The notes below the pieces were generated by a model. That model worked only from the letters and a program-made list of their open reading frames with translations. It had not been told where the DNA came from and did no database searches. Both the position numbers and the translations under genes were made by a program. 64,000 bases of DNA from Theodoxus fluviatilis (lineage: Eukaryota; Mollusca; Gastropoda; Cycloneritida; Neritidae), in the NCBI GenBank assembly GCA_034096865.1, contig JAWQFJ010020171.1, positions 36,001-100,000 of the forward strand. The letters are read 5' to 3'. Every line of letters starts with the position of its first letter. Positions within the stretch are counted from its first letter, which is position 1. Of the stretch, positions 1 to 10,356 are shown piece after piece.

Positions 1-753
1 CTACCAATGACATCATACACAAAGAAATGCTTTACACATTTTTCCTACCAAAATACATGTGACCTTGACCCAAGGTCAAGGTCATCCAAGGTCATGCAAC
101 ACAAAGCTGTTAATTCAAGACATAGGAAGCACAATGGTGCTTATTGGCACTTTCTACCATGAGATATAGTCACTTTTAGTGGTTCACTACCCCATTTTGG
201 TCACATTTCATAAGGGTCAAAGTGACCTTGACCTTGATGATATGTGACCAAATGTGTCTCATGATGAAAGTATAACATGTGCCCCATATAATTATTAAGT
301 TTGAAACAGTTATCTGCCATAGTTCAGGGTCAAGGTCACTTCAAAATATGTATACAATCCAACTTTGAAGAGCTCCTGTGACCTTGAACTTGAAGCAAGG
401 TCAACCAAACTGGTATCAAAAGATAGGGCTTGCTTTGACCTATATACCACTTGTAGCTAAGGTCGCCATTCTCAATAACGTGAGAGAAAATTGGGAAAAT
501 GTGAAAAATGACTGTTTTTGAGACGACATTTATGGCTCCTGTGACCTTGACCTTGAAGCAAGGTCAAGTCACTATGTATGTTTTTTGAGGCCTTGTCATC
601 ATACACCATCATGCCACATTTGGTGTTGATAGACTTAATAGTGTCCGAGAAAAATCCAACGTTTAAGTTTTTTACGCCCGGACGCCCGGACGCCCGGACG
701 GACGGACGAAACGGCTCAGTACATAGACTCACTTTTGCTTCGCATGTGAGTCA
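1..753 (-). repeat. Dispersed repeat rich in AGGTCA motifs, copy 1 (runs off the left edge)
   Basis: This stretch matches the reverse complement of 27613-28440 almost throughout; segments such as the one around 235-300 line up base for base with few differences. One end is clear: the sequence GACTCACATGC (reverse strand) at 742-753, next to a run of repeated CGGACGCCCGGA blocks at 675-705. The other end lies beyond position 1. It contains many copies of TCAAGGTCA or its complement and no convincing coding frame. It sits in DNAI3, downstream of exon 4. It is a repeat family of unknown class; the short inverted terminal motif suggests a non-autonomous DNA transposon, which is an inference. Confidence 0.85.
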
Positions 754-808
754 ACAAAAACCAACAAGGAAGAGAGCTACCAAACTTGCAGGCCAAAGAA
801 CAACTCAC

Positions 809-3778
809 AATAATCTGCTGCTTGAAAGGGTGGAAGTCACACACAGCAGCCCTGTTCTTCAAGTCCTCCAAGATTTCCTCCTTGGTGATGATCTTGATGA
901 GGTTTTCAGACGTGACGTCCTCATCAGTGCGGCAGTTGAACAACTCTTGTGTCTTGGAGGCAAGGAAAATTGGAAACAGCCCCTCGGCTAGCCCTGCAAC
1001 AACCACGAGCCAGGAAACATGGTCAGACCAGGACTATCAAATCTCTTTGACATACTTATCCTGGAGTTGTATCCTAGAGCAAGATGCTTGAATTGCATTG
1101 CTTCTCCTCATCCTGGAGTAAAACCCTGTATCTGAGAGTGCAGTGATGGTAATTTGTGGTGCAGTTTACCCTAGTATGCAGCAGTGTGCCAGCATTGGGT
1201 TGGAATCCTCCCCAGGAAGTGAAGTTTGAGCTGGAACATGACTGTGTGGGTTTACTGTGTTTGTTGTCATGTACCAGTTAAGGACTGGTCAAATGGTCCA
1301 TTGATCAGGGAGTAAAGAGGAAAGCAGTTTGAGACATACACCTGGGTGAAAAGTCACTATATAAAACGACACCTTTCCCTTTCCCTATGGCTTCAATAAA
1401 TACCCAGCTGATAATGTTTAGATAATTTAAATCTAGTGTATCTGTATGATCATATTGATGTCTGGTGTAGATGTGCAACAATAATTCAGATATGCTGAGT
1501 GATTCATTCAACAGGTAGTGGTGTACATTTGCTCACAGCACTAATTTTCAGTAATTTTCACTTTGCCCAAATACTCAGGAACTGAACTTGGGAACTTTTA
1601 ATCTTGGAGGCAGCCATAACCCACCCAGTATATGGTGAATAGTGATGTGTTACTGTACAGGACCCACCTCTGGCTGCCTAGTTACTAGGCAAGAATGCAA
1701 CTGACTTGGCTGTGATTCTCTACATTTATATGTCAATTTTTGTTGCTGCTGCTATTAAAAAAACCTAACACTATCATCTACCTTCAGATCATTCATTGAG
1801 TTGGCATCAATCCAATAATAGAATACAATGGTGCATTATGCAAATCACAATTGGTAATATGCATGCATGTGAATTAAGCACTGCCACAATGCTTTTGGCA
1901 GCATGATGAAAAGAAGAAATGGCTGCAGATTTGGATATTCTACTTCATTTCTCTTACAGAAAGCTGCGACAAGAGCAGATAACTTACGTTCTTCCTCACG
2001 CTTTTCAGGCTCCTCGGGTTTGGGTTCTTCCACTGGTACCTCCTTCTTCTTCTCAGACCCTGAAGTAACAGCACAAATAGTGTCTTGTCACGCCATGAGC
2101 ATATTTATCATGATAATGGCGCAGTAAAAAATGAAAATACATACATACATACATACATATCAAATCACTTTATTGCAGAAAATGTACAAAGATCATACAT
2201 GGCTGCTAAAATCACAGCTATGTGAAGGAACACTAGTCCAACTGAAGCACCCGTCTGGACAGATTCGTCTTTTCAACGATGATTTAGTAAAGCTTCACAA
2301 GTCAGCCCATACAAAAGTTCATCTATCTAAGTTCCCTTTCCATTAAGAAATTTCTTCTGGCCCAAGCTCTCCTCGACCCTATCATGACTGAAAGACTGAG
2401 GTACTTAGCTAGATTCCTGCTTAAGCGTTTTGTTAGGCCCAACAACATGAGGCCTTTGACAAATCTGCGATGTACAGTACCAAGGGACCCAATCACCAGG
2501 ACTACTATTTTCATGGAAAAGCCAGCATCATTAAGCGAAAGACAGAGAGGCATGTACTTTTCAAATTTATGTTGGTAGCATCTTTTGATGAATGTGTCAA
2601 ACGGGCAGACCATTTTGATGATGAAGGCTGTTGAATTAAGATGATCTAAGATACACATATCAAAACACTTTATTGCAGGAAATTGATTACATTCATCAAG
2701 AGCAATATCAAAGGAATGCAAGCGTTACCACCTTCCACTTCGATGGCCTCATGGATAACTGAGCATGTTAGAGCTTTATGACGTTATTCTATTATACAAC
2801 ATTCGCCATGTATGATTGCATTTGGCCCTCTCTATATGTAACTATATCTCTTAAATTCTCTTCCACTCTCTCTGTATTTCTCTGATACATACATACATAC
2901 ATTACATACACACATACACACATACACACATACATACATACATACATACATACATACATACATACATACATACATACATACATACAAATAAGTTGAACAG
3001 GTGTAACTTGATCGGCAAACTGTTATTCTCTACTGTTTGTGATCTTATTCTTCAGTCATAGAAATCCTTGCCTGGATTTCACAAAGTACACAAAGATAAC
3101 AATTGGAAGTATAGATGTAATTGTCATCATGTAAAATTCTGGATATATATGGAGAATGTCATATAAACAGTGACATGAATGCTGGCATGTTTTTTAAGGA
3201 AAAAATTAATTCCTTATAAAGGACTGAAAACAACATTTCATAATAGTTAGTCCGGTTCCTTTGAAATCCAGAGAATTAACACAGTGTGTACAGATGATCA
3301 TAGTCAGATATACTCAAGGCTTCCCTTTTCAAACAGAACCAGAGGATGGTGGACTTTCAGAATCTATTTCAGCAGTTCAAGCAAGAGGACTCCAAACAGC
3401 TAATGAGGCTAGTGAAGGGTTCCTTGATTACCGTGACCCATTGGACTCCAAACAGCTAATGAGGCTAGTGAAGGGTTCCTTGATTACCGTGACCCATTGG
3501 ACTCCAAACAGCTAATGAGGCTAGTGAAGGGTTCCTTGATTACCGTGACCCATTGGACCGAAAAAAAACCAGGTTGTGGTTAAGATAGCATGGCCCCCAA
3601 AGAGGGGTCAATAGGTCCACCTGAACGTTTTTCTTTTTCTTTTCTTTTTAGAGGAGGCCAGAATGAACATAAACCAAACTTTATTTCACTGAAAACGCTT
3701 TTTAAAACCTAAATAGGGGATTCCCTGATTGTTCTCAGAGCAGGGAATATGAGACAGCATGCATTTGATTGATTGATT

Positions 3779-3833
<55 letters not shown>

Positions 3834-6800
3834 TGCGTGTGCGTGAGTGCGTGTGTGAAGAAAAAGTCATCTGTATGTTCATCTGAACATAAACAAAAAT
3901 GTCTTGTGATGAAAATGCTTTTTTTTTACTTAAACAGTGGATTCCCTAAGTGCTCATAAGGCTGGGAAGATGGAACAGCATACAGTTCATTGTTCACCTT
4001 CAATTCAATTTTTTTTCTTTTCTTTTTGTGCATGATCAAAAAAAGAAAAAGTTCAGGCAGAAAAAAGGGTCACAGTCAGGTAGGTTACTGTAACCACAGC
4101 TCTGTTTTTTCAATCTCCTTATTCTCTCACCTTTCTTGCCCTTCTTGCCTCCCTTGTCTGCAGGCGACTTCTTCTCTCCCTTGCCACTGCCCGCGACGCT
4201 CTTCTTCTTCTTGCCACTGCCCGGGGGGCTGGTACCTGCTGACCCTGGGCTCGCAGGGGAGGCGGTGTCCTGCAAGGGCAAATACAGAGTGCCTTAGTGA
4301 GAAAGCAGGATGCTGTGCAAGTACATGTATAGAGTGCCTTAGTGAGAAGGAAGGATGCTGGGCAAGTACAGAGCACCTTAGTGAGAAGGCAGGATGCTCA
4401 GCAAGTACAGAGTGCCTTAGTGAGAAGGAAGGATGCTGGGCAAGTACAGAGCGCCTTAGTGAGAAGGAAGGATGCTGTGCAAGTACAGAGTGCCTTAGTG
4501 AGAAGGCAAGATGCTGGGCAAGTATAGAGTGCCTTAGTGAGAAGGAAGGATGCTGGGCAAGTATAGAGTGCCTTAGTGAGAAGGAAGGATGCTGGGCAAG
4601 TACAGAGCGCCTTAGTGAGAAGGCAGGATGCTGGGCAAGTACAGAGTGCCTTAGTGAGAAGGCAGGATGCTGTGCAAGTACAGAGTGCCTTAGTGAGAAG
4701 GCAGGATGCTGTGCAAGTACAGAGTGCCTTAGTGAGAAGGCAGGATGCTGTGCAAGTATAGAGTGCCTTAGTGAGAAGGCAGGATGCTGTGCAAGTACAG
4801 AGTGCCTTAGTGAGAAGGCAGGATGCTGTGCAAGTACAGAGTGCCTTAGTGAGAAGGCAGGATGCTGGGCAAGTATAGAGTGCCTTAGTGAGAAGGAAGG
4901 ATGCTGTGCAAGTACAGAGTGCCTTAGTGAGAAGGAAGGATGCTGTGCAAGTACAGAGTGCCTTAGTGAGAAGGCAAGATGCTGGGCAAGTATAGAGTGC
5001 CTTAGTGAGAAGGAAGGATGCTGGGCAAGTATAGAGTGCCTTAGTGAGAAGGCAGGATGCTGTGCAAGTATAGAGTGCCTTAGTGAGAAGGCAGGATGCT
5101 GTGCAAGTACAGAGTGCCTTAGTGAGAAGGCAGGATGCTGGATAAGTATGGAGTGCCTTAGTGAGAAGGCAGGATGCTGGGCAAGTATAGAGTGCCTTAG
5201 TGAGAAAGCAGGATGCTGGATAAGTATGGAGTGCCTTAGTGAGAAGGCAGGATGCTGTGCAAGTATAGAGTGCCTTAGTGAGAAGGCAGGATGCTGTGCA
5301 AGTACAGAGTGCCTTAGTGAGAAGGCAAGATGCTGGGCAAGTATAGAGTGCCTTAGTGAGAAGGAAGGATGCTGGGCAAGTATAGAGTGCCTTAGTGAGA
5401 AGGCAGGATGCTGTGCAAGTACAGAGTGCCTTAGTGAGAAGGCAGGATGCTGTGCAAGTGTGTCGTGTTGCTGTTGTTGTTGTGTGCGTTTAGGCACAAG
5501 AACAACTAAGAGGTGTTAGGTTTGTCGAGCGCGCTTGCGACTCGCTTTCACCAAGGGGAGAGCACTCTTGTTTATTTGTAATGTAGCTCTACAGTTACAA
5601 GCTCACTGTCTACATCTCTCTTCTTTTAAAGTATAAAATGTACATACTATTGGGAGAGTGTGGAAAAGACCTTTGATTAAGCACATTAAATGCACTTTTG
5701 ACTAGCAGGATATTTTGACTGGACTTTCTTACAAATAGCATGCATTGACATATTAAAGTAATACTGATATATACATGAACGAGTTTTTGAGGTAGTTCTC
5801 TACTTTGGTTGAGAGTCCTCGGGAGGTGTTCTCAGTTTTGTTAGTGGAAGGTCTGTGGTGGTCGGTGGTAAGGTTGGAGTCAAGTACGACGCAGGGGCGA
5901 AGTCGAGTTACTTTCCCACACTTTATTGGCCGTTGGTACAAGCTCTTAGTAAGATGAACCTCTTGACCGGGTGGTGAATTGGTCTCTCTGGCTGTGTGCC
6001 GTCTCCCCCTTATCAAGCGGATGCACGGACCTCACAGGAGCCAGGGGATGGATTGTTCCACAGATCCTAACCCATGGCTCCCAAGTCGTGCTTGTATTTG
6101 GAAGAAAACAGGGATTACTTAATTGAACTCGCTTTGAAATTACTTCTTACATATGTTGCCTCATTCAGCATAACACAGTCTATTGAATGAATCATATGCC
6201 GTTGCAAGTGGTTGTCTTACTTGAGAGGAAACATTAGATTTATACTCAAAATGTTACAATTCAGATGCCAGAGTGGGAGGACGGCGCACTAGCCAGGGGT
6301 CACGCTAATGCAAGGAGTGATTGACAGGGCAGCTGCACTAACAATCAGACCACAGTAGAGGGGGGGTCACAGAGCGGTCAGCTGGTCAGCTTGCCTTACA
6401 GAAAGGATGGGGGAGGGGGGTTGGAGAGAGGTCTGACACACAGGATTGGGGGTGGGAAGAGACAGAAGAAGGGATATGTCAATAGAGGATGAACACAGCA
6501 GATGTACACTACACTTTGTGATAGGTGCACCTTATGACATGGACACAGTAGATGTACGATACACTCGGTGATAGGTGCACCTCATCACAGGTCTACAGGG
6601 CATGCAGAATTAGTACACAGTCTGGTCATTCTTGAGTGGGTCACTGATCACATGTCTTTTACACTGTCCACTCTTCTCCTCTGAACTTGGAATTGGGCTT
6701 GTGCACTCTTGCACTTCTTCTGGGAGGGGATGCATGGGAAGTTGGTGAGCTGTGAGGCATCTCTCTTGGTGCACTGGTATCGGTGGAGGTTGGAGTTGGT

Positions 6801-7899
6801 GGTGGCTGGGCAGTTGTGGTGTTCCTTGGCTGAATGGGTGGTGGTGGTGGTGGTACTTCATCACCTTCATCATGGTTGTGCTGCTCAGGAGTAGGTCGCA
6901 GGTGTCTTCGATTGCGCTCTATCTGCTGACCTTCTGACACAACGATGTAACTCCGAGGTCTGTCAGCTGATTTGAGAATGTGGCCAATCCGGTCAAAGCC
7001 GTGAGGGGTTTCAATCCTGACAGTCTGGCCAGGTGTGAGGGGCTTGAGGGTCTTTGAGCCCTTGTCGTACTGCTTCTTCTGCTTGGATCGCTGTGCTGAT
7101 AGCTTCTCCGTGACGTTGGTGATGATTGAGGGTTGGAGGAGCTTGTGTGAAATGTGAAGAGTTGTTCGAGTACGTCTGGACATGAGACGCTGTGCAGAGG
7201 AGCCGAGAGAGCCTCTTGGCACATTTCTGGCATGAAGAAGTGCGAGGGAGAAGTCAGTGTGATCTCTGTGGCATTTTTCCAGGAGGTGTTTTGCACTGCG
7301 AACAGCTCTTTCAGCCAGGCCGTTGGATTGAGGATATAGTTGGGACTGCTGGTCACGTGGGAGAACTGCCATTCTAATGCAAATTGTGCAAATTCATGGG
7401 ACTTGAACTGCATGGCGTTGGGCGTGGGTTCATATTCCACTTCTGACACCATGTGTCGTGTTGCTGTTGTTGTTGTGTGCGTTTAGGCACAAGAACAACT
7501 AAGAGGTGTTAGGTTTGTCGAGCGCGCTTGCGACTCGCTTTCACCAAGGGGAGAGCACTCTTGTTTATTTGTAATGTAGCTCTACAGTTACAAGCTCACT
7601 GTCTACAGCAAGTACAGAGTGCCTTAGTGAGAAGGCAAGATGCTGGGCAAGTATAGAGTGCCTTAGTGAGAAGGAAGGATGCTGGGCAAGTATAGAGTGC
7701 CTTAGTGAGAAGGCAGGATGCTGTGCAAGTATAGAGTGCCTTAGTGAGAAGGCAGGATGCTGTGCAAGTACAGAGTGCCTTAGTGAGAAGGCAGGATGCT
7801 GGCAAGTGGGTGTTTATTCTGCTACCAAAGAGGCAGCCACTACTACTACTTCTGTTACTAATACTAATGCAACTGTTACTACTACTACTACTAATACTT

Positions 7900-7953
<54 letters not shown>

Positions 7954-8397
7954 GCAGAAACAAATGTGGAGGGAGCAAAGGGAGAAAGAAGAGAGGGAGG
8001 GAGGAAGAAAGAAGAGAAGGAGGGAGAAAGAAGAGAAGGGGGGAGGGAGGGATGGAGAAAGAAGAGAGGGAAGGAGAAAGAAGAGAGGGAGGGAGAAAGA
8101 AGAGAGGGAGGAAGGGAGGGAAGGAGGGAGGGAGGGAGAGAGGGAGGGAGGGAGGGAGGGACGGAGGGAGGGAGGGAGGGAGGGAGGGAGGGAGGGAGGA
8201 AGGGAGAGAGGGAGGGAGGGAGGGAGGGAGGGAGGGAGGGAGGGAGGGGACAAAAATAAGTAGAGTAGAAGATGAAAAAAGAATCAGAATGAATCTATGA
8301 AAATAATAACAAATTCATTTTTCATAAATTGCAGGTATACCTCCTCTTTTTCTTCCTTCTGCTCTGCCTCTTTCACTGACACGTTTGAATCTGCCAT
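809..8397 (-). CDS. DNAI3: Dynein axonemal intermediate chain 3 (WDR63), first four coding exons, partial
   Basis: Coding exons read on the minus strand: 8397-8341 (starts [19 protein letters not shown]), 4269-4131 (Ser/Gly/Lys-rich linker), 2059-1988 (Glu/Pro/Lys-rich) and 993-809. All junctions are AG/GT and phases agree (0, 1, 1, 0). Exon 4 is the recognisable part: it encodes a block with [15 protein letters not shown], then [20 protein letters not shown], which matches the conserved N-terminal region of WDR63/DNAI3. The family is an intermediate chain of an inner-arm axonemal dynein (I1/f, Chlamydomonas IC140) and carries C-terminal WD repeats; these must lie beyond the left edge. A polypyrimidine tract and AG at 8432-8445 suggest that exon 1 has an upstream 5'UTR exon. 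Intron 1 holds the 39-bp minisatellite and a gypsy element. Low-complexity exons 2 and 3 are assigned by splice sites and phase only. Confidence 0.88.
994..1987. other. DNAI3 intron 3, no feature seen
   Basis: Between exons 3 and 4 of DNAI3. Unique-looking AT-rich sequence; no coding block, structured RNA or recognisable repeat was found. Confidence 0.5.
2323..2721 (-). pseudogene. Probable retroelement polyprotein C-terminal fragment
   Basis: A 132-codon open stretch on the minus strand contains [20 protein letters not shown] followed by a block ending in [15 protein letters not shown]. Phrases of the form 'V-IG-LGTV-KR-' are typical near the C-terminus of retrotransposon reverse transcriptase polyproteins in invertebrates. 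It lies in DNAI3 intron 2, has no adjoining polymerase motifs, and a short sequence around CACTTTATTGCAG occurs twice (about 2166 and 2667). The class cannot be told; coding in the host gene is unlikely. Confidence 0.45.
2886..2986. repeat. (CATA)n microsatellite
   Basis: About 100 bp of CATA units with a few CACA interruptions, in DNAI3 intron 2. Confidence 0.97.
3388..3555. repeat. 56-bp tandem repeat, three copies
   Basis: Three identical or nearly identical 56-bp units start at 3388, 3444 and 3500, each beginning GACTCCAAACAGC. The array abuts the MITE-like repeat starting near 3573. Confidence 0.95.
3573..4101 (+). repeat. MITE-like dispersed repeat (GTTGTGGTTA family), internally duplicated copy
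   Basis: Begins GTTGTGGTTA and ends GTTACTGTAACCACA, so the ends are inverted repeats. The body carries TTTCACTGAAAA, a poly-T tract, 'GATTCCCT' and GAACAGCAT, which recur in the copy split by the hAT element (42954-42964 plus 45259-45610) and in reverse at about 47395-47745. Here the body is duplicated around a (GT)n array at 3781-3856. It ends beside DNAI3 exon 2 in intron 1/2 space. Non-autonomous DNA transposon is the likely class. Confidence 0.7.
3781..3856. repeat. (GT)n microsatellite
   Basis: About 50 bp of perfect GT followed by GC/GT-interrupted units, inside the MITE-like copy. Confidence 0.97.
4272..5458. repeat. 39-bp minisatellite, left part (about 30 units)
   Basis: Thirty units with the pattern GCAAGTACAGAGTGCCTTAG followed by a 19-base second half ending in GGATGCTGT or GGATGCTGG. 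Because 39 is a multiple of three, the array is open in several frames on both strands (13-residue repeats, for example ECLSEK on plus and SFSLRH on minus). That openness follows from the period, not from selection. It lies in DNAI3 intron 1, immediately upstream of exon 2, and is interrupted by a gypsy element at 5459. Confidence 0.97.
5459..5614 (-). repeat. 3' LTR of the gypsy element
   Basis: 156 bp, identical to 7452-7607. On the minus strand it begins with TG and ends with CA. It contains GAGCGCGCTTGCG-type GC-rich sequence in the middle. Confidence 0.95.
6659..7436 (-). pseudogene. Gypsy integrase C-terminal remnant
   Basis: Two overlapping minus-strand frames encode the end of a retroviral-type integrase. 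The first frame (from 7436) gives [19 protein letters not shown]. The second (to 6659) gives [19 protein letters not shown], the conserved segment around the last catalytic Glu of the DDE core, followed by a basic C-terminal part with GQTVR and a Pro-rich tail. An extra AT dinucleotide near 7340 shifts the frame. Catalytic Asp residues are missing because the upstream part is deleted, so it cannot encode active integrase. Confidence 0.85.
7437..7451 (-). promoter_or_regulatory. Primer-binding site, tRNA-Leu type
   Basis: On the minus strand this reads TGGTGTCAGAAGTGG, directly after the CA end of the 5' LTR. It is complementary to the CCA-terminated 3' end of a eukaryotic tRNA-Leu, the primer used by several gypsy lineages. 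Confidence 0.8.
7452..7607 (-). repeat. 5' LTR of the gypsy element
   Basis: 156 bp, identical to 5459-5614; it is the 5' LTR because the remnant pol frame and the primer-binding site read on the minus strand. Confidence 0.95.
7608..7805. repeat. 39-bp minisatellite, right part (5 units)
   Basis: Five further units of the same 39-bp repeat as 4272-5458, starting with the duplicated GCAAG. Together the two parts make one array of about 35 units split by the LTR element. Confidence 0.96.
7840..8250. repeat. (ACT)n then (GGGA)n simple repeats
   Basis: An (ACT)n run at about 7840-7952 is followed by a purine-only block of GGGA/AAGA units at 7975-8250. It lies in DNAI3 intron 1, near exon 1. Confidence 0.97.
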
Positions 8398-8478
8398 GAT
8401 GAATCACCTTAACTTTCTCAAGATCTCAATCTGGAAAAAAACAGTGCATATACACAATTGATTAACAGTATGAAGTGC

Positions 8479-8479
<1 letters not shown>

Positions 8480-8568
<89 letters not shown>
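8480..8568. repeat. (CT)n microsatellite
   Basis: Perfect CT run of about 88 bp directly upstream of the retroelement tail at 8571. Confidence 0.98.
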
Positions 8569-8570
<2 letters not shown>

Positions 8571-8571
<1 letters not shown>

Positions 8572-9168
8572 AAGATCAAGGAAGTGTTGTATAGATATGA
8601 TTTTCAACATGTATGGGATAATCAGATGGTGCATAACGATAGAGAATTTTTCAAAGATTTGAAAGGGCGCTTAGTCCAAGAGTACTGTGGCTATTGGTCA
8701 CAAACTCTGTGGAATAGCGAAAGGTACTCATTCTACAGGAAGTTTAAAACGTGGACAAAAGAAAGCTATTTATTTGCTCTGGACAGAAAGTATTTGCGTG
8801 ACGTCTACATCCAGTTTAGAACTGGCTTCAGCGAGTTGTTCTGTCACAAGAATAGATATAAAGATAGAGCGGAAGATAATTTGTACATCTGTCCTGCTTG
8901 TAGGGAGACTTTTGAGTGTGAAATTCATTTCCTATTTGCTTGTCCATTGTATGAAGACATTAGACAGAAGTATTTTTCATTTGATTTCCCTTCGGGAATA
9001 AGAAGCGCAGATGTTCTATCAACACAGGATTGTACACAAATAAGAGCATTGGCAGTTTATCTGTACCACGCATTTAAGAGAAGACGGGAGGCGCTTGAGA
9101 CTGTACTGATTTTTCCTCTGCCGACGCAAAATGACCACTATGTATGTTGTGACAGGCTGGTGGCCTAA
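8571..9168 (+). pseudogene. Non-LTR retrotransposon ORF2 C-terminal fragment
   Basis: An open frame of 199 codons ends at TAA 9166-9168. It carries a zinc-knuckle-like C-x2-C...H-x4-C pattern: CPACRETFECEIHFLFACPLY. That layout, about 100 residues from the C-terminus, is typical of the region after the reverse transcriptase domain in jockey/CR1-like elements. No polymerase or endonuclease motif is present, so the copy is strongly 5'-truncated. A short 3' tail (AATAAACAGTTCAGTTCAG) leads into a second (CT)n array at 9191. The frame is intact, which suggests a fairly young insertion. Confidence 0.75.
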
Positions 9169-9188
9169 CAAATAAACAGTTCAGTTCA

Positions 9189-9190
<2 letters not shown>

Positions 9191-9274
<84 letters not shown>
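9191..9274. repeat. (CT)n microsatellite
   Basis: Perfect CT run immediately after the 3' tail of the retroelement fragment. Confidence 0.98.
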
Positions 9275-9276
<2 letters not shown>

Positions 9277-10270
9277 GTATGCACAACGCAGGTTCCTATA
9301 GATTATGTTTAACGTTACATCACTTCACTTTGCACAATGCATGCACACTGATGGAACTTGCTAATCTTTGCAAGAGGTCAGTCCTGCAACTCACTTTCTG
9401 CAGACTGCATGGTCTTCAGTATACGCTCACGTGACCCATCAGAGAAGAATTCACAACGTACACGCGGCGGGTACACGTACAGCTTTAACGCTTTTTCCAC
9501 TAAACAAAAAATCTCATCCGTCGAGCGTCGCAATCAACCTTCGTTCGACGCGTTCCACCACGCATTCTATTTCCATGCTTCTCTGAGCCTCGTGGTCACT
9601 AAATAGACACACACTATAAATCATAATCATAGGCTGGATCGACCGACCAGAGCAACAGTTCACACTACATAAACACATCCGTGCATCAACAGTAGAAGCG
9701 CGTGTGATTTCACATTAACTGTAAATATGTTGAAAAATCTGTTATCGTCTCTAGGCGACAATGTCCTGAATTCAGTTTAGAATTCGAAGAACGCTAATTT
9801 GGTCGAGATTCGACACAAAGACATGGGAGCACTCGGCAACTGAAAAGCGTCTATGCCAACCGTCTCCTAATCGCACAAGACTCATTATAGACGGTCAAAC
9901 AGACAACAAGACTCGATAACCCCGTAAAATAAAGCATCAGAATCACCTACCAGTCGTGATTCTCTCAATAGTAATCGTGAACTCGCTTGTTTTTGTGGCT
10001 TCGAACGGCTAACAACAGGTGGCAGCCATCTTGCGTGTCCCGGATGCAAAGCAGTAAGCGTCGCCATTGGAAACGCACTGAGCTGTCAAACTCAAAGCAG
10101 AAGATCGTTGCATGGTCGACGAGATGCACGAAGGTGCTCTTGGAGATTAATCTTAGATGAAGACTTTTTGATGTATGCCCCACCTTTGAACTATATCTAA
10201 CTTTAATCGTGAAGCATTTCAAATATATATATCTTTGATAACAATCTTACTTTTCGCTTCAAAGCGGTCA
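9275..10270. other. Intergenic, possible DNAI3 promoter region
   Basis: Low-repeat, relatively CpG-rich sequence upstream of DNAI3. An ATTGG (CCAAT on the minus strand) lies near 10066 and CATCTTGCG near 10028. No coding block was recognised. A first non-coding DNAI3 exon could lie here, because exon 1 seems to begin with a splice acceptor. Confidence 0.35.
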
Positions 10271-10342
10271 GGGGGTATAGCTCAGTGGTAGAGCATTCGA
10301 CTGCAGATCGAGAGGTCTCCGGTTCGATCCCGGATGCCCCCT
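10271..10342 (+). tRNA. tRNA-Cys (GCA)
   Basis: A 72-nt cloverleaf: acceptor arm GGGGGTA/TGCCCCC with one G-U pair, D arm GCTC...GAGC, anticodon stem TTCGA/TCGAG around loop CTGCAGA (anticodon GCA), five-base variable loop, and T arm TCCGG-TTCGATC-CCGGA. A and B boxes are the standard ones (TAGCTCAGTGG, GGTTCGATCC). No intron. The run CTGTTTTGTTTT just after the gene should serve as the RNA polymerase III terminator. Confidence 0.97.
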
Positions 10343-10356
10343 CTGTTTTGTTTTAC
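10343..10356 (+). terminator. RNA polymerase III T-run
   Basis: Two T4 runs (TTTTGTTTT) begin about 5 bases after the tRNA-Cys. Confidence 0.7.

Larger units (their letters stand above)
5459..7607 (-). mobile_element. Gypsy-type LTR retrotransposon, internally deleted, in the 39-bp minisatellite
   Basis: Two LTRs of 156 bp (5459-5614 and 7452-7607) appear identical base for base. The 5-bp target duplication GCAAG lies at 5454-5458 and 7608-7612. On the minus strand the LTR starts TGTAGACAG and ends GACACA. A primer-binding site at 7437-7451 directly abuts the 5' LTR and would pair with the 3' end of a tRNA-Leu. A purine tract (AAAAGAAGAGAGA, minus strand, 5615-5627) precedes the 3' LTR. The total of 2149 bp is far below the usual 4-6 kb: gag, protease, reverse transcriptase, RNase H and most of integrase are absent. 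The minisatellite resumes directly after the right target duplication. Confidence 0.95.

Noticed and set aside
578..991. Plus-strand 137-codon frame
   Set aside because: It is the antisense shadow of DNAI3 exon 4 plus dispersed-repeat sequence.
4272..5458. CRISPR-like array
   Set aside because: The 39-bp units are contiguous with no unique spacers, in a eukaryotic intron, with no cas genes.
3990..5519. A 509-codon Cys-rich repeat protein on the plus strand (and a 456-codon one on minus) over the 39-bp array
   Set aside because: The open frames follow from a repeat period divisible by three. They run through a splice-bounded DNAI3 exon on the other strand and into an LTR, and have no start or promoter support.
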